A stretch of DNA of 64,000 nt. Origin: Caldisericales bacterium (lineage in GTDB: Bacteria; Caldisericota; Caldisericia; JAAYUI01). The notes under the pieces were generated by a model. The model worked only from the letters and a program-made list of their open reading frames with translations, had not been told where the DNA came from and did not search any database. This document shows positions 31,458-43,400 of this stretch, piece by piece. Both the position numbers and the translations under genes were made by a program. Position 1 is the first letter of the stretch, and the number at the start of each line of letters is the position of its first letter. The stretch spans positions 1 through 64,000 of the forward strand of contig JAAYUI010000003.1 of assembly GCA_012517765.1 (NCBI GenBank), in the 5' to 3' direction.

Positions 31458-34400
31458 ATGAAAAAGCTATCTATCGCCTTGATTGCCTTTGCGATCACTT
31501 TTGGCTTTTTAGCGCCATTCCCGCAACTTGTTAACGCTGCACTTACTACACCAAAACAATTGACCGTGTCACCAACCACTTGTGACACGGTGGCGCAATT
31601 TGTTTTCACATGCCAGAACAACTCACAGTTTGACGAGATACAGATACAATTTCCGGCAGCATTTGTTTTGCCAGCCACCATATCCACCTCGTCAATTTAT
31701 GTTCTGGGTGCCAATGTGACATCTGTCACAGTGGCAGGGCAGACAATCAGAATAACCACAAACACCTATCCCCCCACCCCCCCATTTTCACCATATCAGA
31801 TGCAGGTCACCATATACACAACAGCCAATGTCAAAAACCCGCCATGTGCCAGCTGTGGCCTTCAGAACATCACACTTTCCAGCTTGCTGTCTAGTGTCGT
31901 AAACGGATCGATGGCTTATTCTTATACGGTGGAGTCAAAAACTGCCAACGCCACTGTAGTGGTTGATCCGCCAACGACGCAGTCCCAGGCCCAGTACGAC
32001 ATGACTTTCCGTCTTGGCGCCTGTGGTGCACTTGGAGCCGGGCAGAATATTATCATTACTTTTCCATCAGGAACCCAGCTGCCATACTCCAACATAAACA
32101 AGGACTATGTCAGGATAAGCAATGGGGCTGCTCTGCCGCTAGGTCCGTTCTACACGCCGTCTTCGGTGACCGTAAATGGCATGAACGTCACCATAACCCT
32201 TCCATCAGCAATTCCGGCAAATGATTATGTTCAGATAGTTTTTCTCAACTCTTTTGGAATCAAAAACCCATATACTGCCGGTTATTTGAAACTCTCCATT
32301 TACACTTCTGTGGAGCTTTTCATGATGGAATCCCAGCTGTATCCGATTGCAAACCATCCAGTGGTCACGGCCTACCCGAATTCCATCAATTCTGGGCCAG
32401 CTGAATACAAAATAAGCTGGACCCTGCCAACAGGTGTTTCCCTTTCAGGAAACAATGGAGATTGGATCGAGGTTTCTTTTGCCAATGAAATGCCTTTGAA
32501 TCCACCCGTAGTAAGTTCAATAACAAACACCTTTCCTCCAAACCCTCCAAATGCAACCTGCACCCTCCAGAGCTCAACTTATGGTACCCTTTATTACAGT
32601 ACTTCAATTACTGCAACAGGAACCAAGCGTCTCCAGGTGGTCCTGCCACCAGGTTTTGAGGTAATGTCTGGTGGCCAGCTGGTTGTGACTTTCACTGCTG
32701 GTGCCGGTCTTATCAACACCGCAACGCCAGGCTCTTACAGGATATACATAAGACACTCAAAGTTTGTGTCTTCTTATGACTGGATACCATCTGATGCTTT
32801 TTCGATATATGATGCAGTCCAGTTTGTTCCGACCAACTCATATGTCCGTGTGAAGCCACCAACAGTCTTAAAACCTGCACAATATACAATAAAGTTCAGA
32901 GTTGGAAACCCAGGTAGACTCAATAGGGGCACCGGAACAATAACCATCAATTTCCCATCTGGCACCATCATCCCATACAACATGTCTGCAGGTTCCGTAT
33001 GGGTGATCTGGGGCGCAAACCCTGCGATGGCAGAGTTCAATCCAAGTTTTGATTGCCCGCCTCAACCAGCAACAGGTTCAACATACACAGCTTACCAGCT
33101 TGATTTGAACCCTAAAGTGGAAGGTCAGTCGGTAACAATCACTGTACCTATGAATGCCACCACTGACATCATGGATGATGATTATGTGGTGGTAAGGTTC
33201 TGTCTCTCTGCGAACATAATTAATCCTGCAACTGTCGGGAACTATACACTTCAAATAAAAACCAAGACCCAGCCCAACTATGCCGTTTCCCCTCTCTACA
33301 GGATTGCAAATACGATAACTCAGGTGACGGTAAAACCGACACCCAATACTGTCTGTTCATCAAAAACACAGTATGAAATACAGTTCTATGTTGGAGCATC
33401 AGGCAGCCTGTTTGGAAATGCCGGAGATTACATAGATATTGACTGGGGTGACCAGACCGTTCCAGATCCAATACCAAACCCTGCACCTGATTTCTCGTCC
33501 ATACAAAATACATTCAATTCCGCAACTGCACCGATGGAACCTGGCTGTTGGGTTTCTCCGCCATTTACCGGCTATGCTGCAAGGTGGGACATCATTTTCA
33601 GAACAGGCGTGGCCCTTGTTGGTGGAACGAGCAGTGTAACACTTGTTTTCCCACCAACAGTTACGCTGCCAGCTACTTTCCCGGCCAACAGTATTTACAT
33701 GAGCACAAACCCATTTGAGCTCGTTGATCCTTCACCTCCGGCCACACCTGTGGCACCGGCAGTTGATGTAACGGCCACTGCTGTAAAATCTGGCCAGAGA
33801 GTGACCCTCACGGTGCCATCAGCTTTTGCTGTTGGCGCTAAGGTTTACATAAGGTTCAGAAACATTGCTAACATTGTCAATCCGACTGCACCCGGCTCAA
33901 CATATTCAATACAGATGCAGACGAGGGCCAATCCTGCAGTTGACATCCAGACCCCGACAATCTCCACGAATTTTGGAATAACTACCGATTATATTTCGTC
34001 CGGTCCCACTTCTGCGGCAGATGCCCAGTGGGCAGGACATTATGTCAGTGTTGTTCCAACACTTTTCCCGGCACATGCCTCGGCACAGTCCCAATATGTG
34101 TTCTCTTTCCAGATTGCAGCCGCAAATCCACTCACTGCAACATCGACACTTACCCTTCAATTTCCACCGGGAACAGTAATCCCGTCAACTATACCCCTTG
34201 CCGCAATAAGGGTTTCTGATCAGCCAACTGCAAACCCCAATCCACCCTTTACTTTTGATGAAACAACTGGTACGCCAGGCACACAACCTGCAAGCGTCAC
34301 GACTGATCCAACCAACAGGCGCATAACGATCACAGGACCAGCTACAGTTGCTGGCAATACAAACATTTATGTCCTTATCCGGAAGGATGCTGGTATAAGA

Positions 34401-37400
34401 AACCCCTCAAACCCCTCCATTTCCAACCAGATATCTATCAATCTTGATAATACTGGTGCCCCTGGTGACGGTGTTGCCACGATGTCGGAGTTTTATGCCA
34501 TAATACCGCCACCAATCGGTGGCGCGGCGCTCCCGCCCAACTCTGTGAAGATAGGTGGAGGATTCTATTATTCGGGATACTTCACGAACTATGTCACCAA
34601 CATACAGGTACTCAGCCCAAAAAGGCTCAGGCTCTGGATACCGGCTGGAATGCAGTTCCAGCAGTCCCAACCTGTCACCATCACATTCACTGACGTTGCC
34701 AATCTTCTTAATACATGCACTCCTGGCTCTTACAAAATAAGGATTGCTACCAGTCAGGAGCCAGAAGCAATCGAGAGCCTCGCATACTCAATAGTAGATG
34801 CCGTTCAATTCACATGCGGGGAATACCCGAAAGTTGATCCGCCAACAGTCAGTGCAGAGGGCATTTATGACCTCAGCTTTACGGTTGGCCCGACAGGCGG
34901 CCTGAATGCAAATGTTGATACGATAACAGTTGCCTTCCCAAGCCAGAACACTATGCCGTACAACATGCCGGCCGGTGGAATATATGTTTCAACCCTGCCA
35001 ATAACCGGGTCTGATTGTCCACCGCCATTACCCGCAAAGCCTGTCACATTCCCTCCCACCATCAGTGGGTCGGCTGTTACGTTTGTGACACCTATACCTA
35101 TAGGGAATGGTCAGACGGTCTATGTGAAATTCTGCAAATCTGCAGGAGTAAAAAACCCTTATACTGCTGGCAATTATACGCTCCAGGTGAAGACTTCGTC
35201 CCAACCAACATACGCAGTTTCATGCCCATATGCAATTGGCACAGCGATCTCGAATATTGATGTAAAGGTGGTACCGAATGCCGCCTGCAACGCCAATGCC
35301 CAGTATGAGGTAAGCTTCCAGCTTGGCCAGTCGGGTGGACTTTCAGGGCAGAACTCTGACTATGTCGAAATCGACTTTGCTCATCCATTCAATGTCAATG
35401 GCTCTTCCATACAGAATGACTTCCTCAATCCTGCCCAGAGGCCTTCTCCATCATCAATAATATGCTCTCCTTATGTTGGCGGATATGGATATGGTTCTTC
35501 AACTGCCATCATGGTCCAGGCCCTTTCCTCAAAGAAATTGAGGATATATCTTGCGCCAAACTTTGTGACGCAAAACGGCCAGACCATGCAGATTATCTTC
35601 ACTCCTGGCGCAGGCCTTATAAATAACTGCTCTCCTGGAACATACAAACTGTATGTTTCAACCAGCAAGGAAGTTGTGCCTTCCTCATCAAAACCCTATG
35701 AGATCGCAGATGCGGTAATATTCGATCCTGGAATACCAGTAAATGTTGTGCCGCCAACGATAAGCAAGGAAGCACAATACACCATAGTGTTCAGGGTAGG
35801 CCCGACAGCCACCCTCAATGCCAACACTGGCACAATAACCATCGCTTTCCCGGCAGGCACACAAGTGCCATACACAATGGCTGGTGGAACGATATGGATC
35901 GCAAGAAATACTTTGTTTACAAATAATACTTGCCCTCCGACCCATGCTGGCGTGCTGGGTGTGGATTATGCCCAGGTGACACTCCCGCCAACAATAACTG
36001 GACAGACAGTTACCTTTACTACACCAGTAACCATAAATCCCGGCCAGTATGTTAGCGTCAGGTTCTGCAAGACATCTGGAATCAAGAACCCGCCAACAGC
36101 TGGGGCATACACGCTGCAGGTCAAGACTTCAACCCAGCCTGCCTATGCAGTGTCATACCCATATGCGATCACATCTGCCATCTCAAACATCAAGGTTACC
36201 CCGAACCCCAACACTGCATGTTCGACTGATGTTGAATACAAGATTGAATTTACGAATGGCCAGTCCGGACAGCTTTCAGGTAATGTTGGAGACTATATTG
36301 AAGTTGATTTCAATGACATGGCCAATCCTGCGCCGGACAAGGCCTCTATTACAAACTACTTCAACCAGGGCCAGACAATTTCAAATCTCTACATAAGGCC
36401 ATTGCCAGTTGCCATAACGAGTGCGTTTACAAGGCACGACATAAGTTTTGGTGTTGGTGATATCGGAGGACTCAATCCTGGTGACACCATTACCATTGAC
36501 CTCCCGACCAACATGGTCCCAGTTGTTGCTGGCCAGTGCTACGTCTCGGATGTTGATTACAGCTACTATAGCTTCCATCACTCTGCCGATCTAACTCTTG
36601 ATTCAGTCACAAATCCGCCAGGGCATGCAATACTTGCCAATTTCACAACCATTGGAACAAGGGTTGTAATAACGATTCCTGCTGGTCTGACCATCCCGAA
36701 CAACGGCAAGGTTTATGTCAGGTTCCAGTACGGTGCTCTCTACAATCCGTCAACTGTTGGAAGCAACTATGTTATATCGGCATTTACAAACAAGCAGCCG
36801 CAACCTGCCACATCGAATTACTTTGGTGTGACATCAGATCGTGCACTTGGACCGATAGACAACCTGAATGAGGATTATCCAACCCCAAGCCTTCCACCAC
36901 AGGCAATTCCTTCAACCACCCTCTCAGCGACAAACCTTGATGTCAGGTTCTCATTTGTTGGTGGTTTTGTTGCCCCCAACATTCTCACGATCAAGCTTCC
37001 ACCAAACTTCTCTGTACCATCAACCATAAGCAGGACTGCTGTTTACCTCTCTGCAGGCATGGCAGCTGTTGGTGGAAACCCATTCCTCAACATGGCCAAC
37101 CCGCCAGCAGTTCCTGGCCCGGGTATTGTTTACAACCCGGATGTTGATCCAGTTGTTGTCCCCGGACCATCAGGCACCGAGATAAGGATCACTGCACCTG
37201 CCGCACTTCTGCTTACCCCGTTTGACACGATAGATGTACGCTTTACTCCACTTGCAAACATAAAAAATCCTGCCACTGCCGGAAGTTATGCCCTTTCCCT
37301 GATGGCATCTTCGGGTGTTCCGTTCCCGCTTGAATCTGAAACTGAATATCTGGCCATCGTCCCCGCAAACAATCCCGCAACTTCCTCTTCAATTTCACCA

Positions 37401-40400
37401 TCGGCAATAACCCTTAGCCTTGGTGCAAGCTATGGTTATGGAACAGGTGCCGTAAATCCGTCTTCCGTAGTCGTTCTTGGTCCAAAGAGAGTCAGGATAT
37501 ATTTGCCTCTTGGATTCACAATCGGACAATCTTCAACGGCCACAATCACCTTCCTCCCATCTGCAAAGCTCATCAATACATGCACCCCAGGCAACTACAT
37601 CATCAAGATGCAGACCAGCAAGGAACCGGTAGACATTGAATCAGCCGTTTACACGATTGTTGCTGCAGTCTCCAACATCAATGTCAGGGTTGTCCCACCG
37701 GTTGTAAACACCAAGGCCGCGTATACCATAACCTTCAAGGACACTTCAACAACCGGCCTGAAGAAAGACCGTGATACCGTAACAATAGCGTTCCCGTCAG
37801 GCACCCAGTTGCCGGCATCAGGCTCTGTGGCCATGGGTGCCGTTTATGTGGCAAGGGGTTCTGATTTCAACAATGATATTTGCCCGCCAACACATGCCGG
37901 GACCTACGGGCTTGATTATGCTCCACTCAATGCACCACCTGCAGTTTCAGGACAGCAGATAACGATCACTGTTCCGATAGACATTCCACCAGGTGAACTC
38001 ATATCGATAAGGTTCTGTGAAAGTGCTGGAATAACCAACCCGAACAATCCTGGATATTACACACTGCAGGTCAGGACCTCTGCCCAGCCGGACTTTGCAG
38101 TATCAAATCCGTATGCAATAGTTACAGGTCTCAAGAGACCGAAAGTCACAGTTGAGCCAAATGTTGTCAGCAGGGCCCCGGTTCCGGGGTGTGTTGCATC
38201 GACAATGACAATAACCTTCCAGAACGGGACTACCGGAACACTGACAAGGGGTAGCGGAAGGATATACATAACCCTGGAACGTGATACTGTCACCAACAGG
38301 GGTTATGTCAGCTGGCCAATGTCTTCCATTCCGGCCACATCGATCAGGGTCAACGGAGTTGTCTGCACGGTCAATGCCTCAATATATGTCAGCCCGACAG
38401 GAAGCAAGGCGCCAAGACCAGCACCGAGCTTTGCTGGAATGGTGACTCTTGAGATTATCACCCCGGTTGACATTACAGCTTCAAGCTCCATAAAAGTTGA
38501 ATTCCTCGAGACCTCTGGGATTTGCAATCCTTATGTTGCTGGTAATTATACGGTCTCAGTATGGACAGATGTCGAAACTGCCGCAGTTGAATCAGAACCA
38601 TACTCAATAGTTGATGGAATATACATCATTTCTGTTGATGTACAGCCACCGACAGTCAGCATGGCTGCACAGTACACAATCAACTTCCAGCCATTTGTTG
38701 CGCTCACTGCAAGCTCCTCGACAGTCACCGTGACGTTCCCTGAGGACACTACCGTGCCGGCAACGATGCTTCCTGGCCACATAATGGTTGATGACGATCC
38801 AAACTTTGGTGTTGACCCGCTTGATGCAACTCCTCCAAGGGCAGCGCTTACACCGGTTTCTGTCAGCGGCAGGTCTGTAACATTCACAATGCCCTACAGC
38901 TTCCCGGTTGGCGTGCCGGCATGGGTCAGGTTCTCGCTGGAAAGTGGAATCAAAAACCCGACAAAGGCAAACGCCTACAGACTCAAGATGAGGACCTCGC
39001 CACAACCCAATGATGTGGATTCACCTTACTACTACATAATCGATACGCTCGAGGGCTTCATTGTCACCGTCGATCCGCCAATTGCAAATTATCCAAATGC
39101 ATCCTACAAGCTTGATTTCACCCTCTCACCAAAGGGTGGACTGACCGCACATGTCAGCTACATAAAGATCACATTCCCCAACAATGACATAAATGGGTCA
39201 GGTGGTGGTTACGCAACCGTAGAAGCCCAGCTTCCACCATCAATTGCGGCCACAAATGTTACAATTAACGGCACGATGGTCACCGAAACGCCCACCGTTG
39301 ACAGGATAAACAGGACAATCAACCTTATCGTGCCAAAGAACATTGCAGCTGGCGAGAAGGTGGAAGTCCTTATCAAGCCTGCGGCCGGAATGATAAACCC
39401 TGTTTCAGGCTCATACAGGCTGAAGCTCCAGACCTCAGTGGAACCGCTGGATGTTGATTCTGCAATATTCAGCATCTCTTCTTCAATAGGCGGGCCACTG
39501 CTTGGAAGAAACCCGATAGTCAACGTATCTTACGTCGTCTCCACACTTACACAGCCTCTTGTGGCTGGAGACACAACGCTCAACGTCGATAGCACGCAGG
39601 GCTGGGTCAATGGCGCCTATGGAATAATCGGGAGCCTAAACAGTCTCTACAACAGCCAGATCATAAGGCTTGATTCAACAAATGGTGTTGGAACAACAAC
39701 ACTTCTTCTTGATGCACTCTATCCGGTTTCACAGCCATGGCCTGTCGGCACGCCGATATTCATGCTCAAAACAATGCAGGCGTCGGCCCTGCCTCTTGCC
39801 CCGGTCATAATACCTCCCGGAACAGTGACATTCTCGGTCCTTGATGCAAGGCCATTTGTTGGTGAGTCCTACATCCTTCTTGGGCCACTCAATGCAACAG
39901 CAGAGCTCCTCAGGATTGCACCAAATGGTGTTAACATCATTACCAATACTATTACGCTTGCCTCGCCAACCATCCTTCCTCACCCCAACACACACTTTGC
40001 CTTCAAATTTGCCAATAATATTGGCCTGGTCAACAATGAGGCATACTACTCCATAATGTTCAGGACCGGCGATGGTGGCCCGTTGACTGCAAACATATCA
40101 ACAATCACAGTCACGTTCCCGTTTGATACCACTGTCCCGTCATCGATGCTTGCCGATTCAGTGAAACTGTCACTCAATGGCTACACAATGTATTCTGCAA
40201 CATCGGTTGCAACCGATCCCCAGAAGAGGAGTGTCACGATAACCGTTCCATTCAATGTTGGTGCATCCGATCTTGTTGGAATAGTTTTCATGCCAAGGGC
40301 TGGCATCCGCAATCCTTCAACACCGGGAACCTACAGGCTGAGAATAAGCACTTCCTCGGAGCCGACAGAGATTGATTCACTTGCTTACTACATGGAAGGT

Positions 40401-43400
40401 ACAGGTGGGCCAGTCGTTTCTGTCGATCCATGCACAAAGGGAGAAGTTGGTGCCAAGTACACAATCAAGTTCAGGATAACCACCGGATTGCCTCTTGGTG
40501 GCCATATATTCATCACCTTCCCGCAAGACACAGTCCTTCCGTCAGTGCTCAGGCAGGAAAACATCCTTGTGAACGGGATGAGGGTTGTTGGAACCGTGAC
40601 AGTCACAACAGCCAGCCTTACAGTAGATTTGCCAGTTCCAAAGGCATTGCTTGCATCTGAAGAAGTCACCATAGAGTTCTCTCCTGAAGCCAGGATCAAG
40701 AACCCGTCTTATGAAGGCACATATAGGCTTAAAGTAAGAACAAGCCAGGCACCGGACAACGTCGATGTTGATTCGGCCGCTTACTACATCTGCCCAAAAA
40801 TCAGCATGGGTAGCGTTGTCCTTATACCATCGAGCCTGAAACTCAACCCGAATGAGACGGGCACAGTTCAGGTACAGGCAAAAGACACCAACGGAAACAA
40901 TATCACCTACAACGTTTCTTATGTCTGGAATACCGACATTGGCACACTTTCCGGGACATCAGGCGACAGCATTACGCTTACTGCCCCATCTTCCCCTGGA
41001 ACCGGTACGGTAACATGCAAGGCGACGTACCTTGGAAATACTCTTAGCGGAACATGTTCCGTCACGGTTTCTGCACCACTTTCAAGCGTGTCTATTGAAC
41101 CAATTGGCCCAGTCCTGCTTGGTTACTCGAAGACCCAGACTTTTACGGCAACAGCAAAAGATTCCAATGGCAATGCCATGAGCGGGGTCAATTTCAAATG
41201 GGCCGTTTCTGGCGGAATAGGTTCAATCAGCCCCACAGCTGGTCCGACTACGCTTCTTACAACGACAACCTCTGCCACGACAGGATCTGTTAGTGTCGAA
41301 GCATCGTTTGGCAGTGTTGTACGCAATGCCTCTGCAACCGTACAGGTCCTTGAATCTGGCGGTGGTGGAGGAAGTGGTGGCGGTGGTGGAGGAAGTGGTT
41401 CAGACCTCACGGTTTCGGCAACCATAGAACCACTCACCCTCATTGTTGGGCAGCCATCTCCAAACTCCGTCAATATTACCATCAGGGCACTCAAAGATCT
41501 TGCCGGTGGAGAAATAAGGATACTTGTGCCAACTGGATGGAGCCAGCCGCTCCAGTCGAATGTCACAACCCAGCTTCCGGATGGTGCAACCATCGGAACT
41601 CTCCAGTTCTCCGGCCAGACAATAATCATTCCTGTACAGACGATGACAGTCAATCAGACCGTTATCGTGATGCTTCTCCAGCCACAGTTCCCGCAGACCC
41701 CGGGCCAGCAGGTATTTAATGTCACAGCCAAGCAGTCAACTGGAACACCTGTCGGTGCAAGCCCGCAACCGGCGATAACAATCAATTCCTCGGGGCAGCA
41801 AAGTGTTGATGGTTCTGGAGTTTGTGTCATATCGCCAAGCACTGCATCAGCCGGGTCTACTGGTGCAAGGTTCCAGATAACATTTACTGCAAGGATGGAC
41901 ATGACTGGTGGAGAAGTCCAGATACAGATACCTCTTGACTGGACACCGCCAACCGATTCTCCAGGAAACAAGGGTCAGGTTGTGCTCAAGAACACAGAAG
42001 GCGAGATTTCAGCAATCCAGTTCATAGCTGGAGGGACGATCTCGGTATTGCTTGGCAAGTTTGTGGCCAACCAGAAATTCACCCTCGAATATGTCAATGT
42101 TGAAGTTCCAGCAACAGAAAAGAAATATACATTCAACGTTCTTACGGCCGGAAAAGGTGGAAGACCCAGAAACATCAACAATCCGCCGACTGTTGAAGTC
42201 GTCAAGACGTCCATTACAAACCTGAACTGTGCCCCGAAGCCAAATTCGGCTGGAGGAACAGCACAGTACCAGATCAGTTTCAGGACGTCAGAATCAGGTA
42301 CCTTGATTAAGGACCTTGGCACAATATCTCTCCAGTTCCAGTCCGACACCAGTTTGCCTGCAACAATAAGTGCGGCAGACATCAAGGTGCAGGGTGTTCC
42401 ACTAATTGCCCCACCACAAATCAACCAGTCAACCAGGACGATAGTCCTTACATGCCCGACTGATGTTCCGCCAAACCAGACCTGCGTTATTATCATTGAG
42501 GCAACAGCTGGTGTAAAAAACCCAACCCAGCCGAAGTCCTACAGGCTAACTGCATGGACATCTTCTGATGCTTCTCCGGTCATATCGAATGCCTATGACA
42601 TCCAGGCCTCTACAGTCTCGCCGGCAAAGGTCACCCCAGACCCGGTTGTTGTGGCTGTTGATGCCCAGTATACAATAACATTCAAGACTGGCGGCTCGGG
42701 CAGGCTTTCGATCGGTGAAGACCAGATCGTTATCAAGTTCCCGAATGACACCGTCATACCGCCAAACATTAATGCAACTGCAGTAACGATAAACGGCAAG
42801 CCTCTCACAAAGAGGCCGAATGCCGACAATGTTTCAAAGAAGGTTTCGCTGTATGTTCCGGAGCCAATCCCGGAAAATGGCAACGTGACGATCATATTTG
42901 ACAAGTCGGCGCAAATAAAAAACCCGACCAAGGCAGGAAACTACACCCTGTTTGTGAGCACCACCAAGGAAACGATCGAGGTAGAATCTGAGGCCTACGG
43001 AATCGGATCATCAAGCATTACAAATCCAAAGGTTACGCCTGCATCGAACAATGCCGGGTCAACCTGTGTCGATTACACGATCGAATTCCAGACCGGCCAG
43101 TTTGGAGCGCTCTCGCCTGCATCAACGATAACCATTGCGTTCCATCCGAACTACAAGCTTGGCTCAATCGAGGCCAGGAGGATAACGGTCAACGGAATGG
43201 GCGTTGTGGAAACACCAGAAGTGAGACAGGGCCAGTACATCACATTCAAGGTGCCTGGACAGATCAATGCGCTTACAAATGTTAAGGTGGTCATCCAGTG
43301 CCTCGACAACCCGACAACTGCCGGTTCCTACTTCGTCAAGGTATACACCTCGGCGGAGCCAACACAGATACAATCGAACCAGTACAGCCTTGGAGAAACG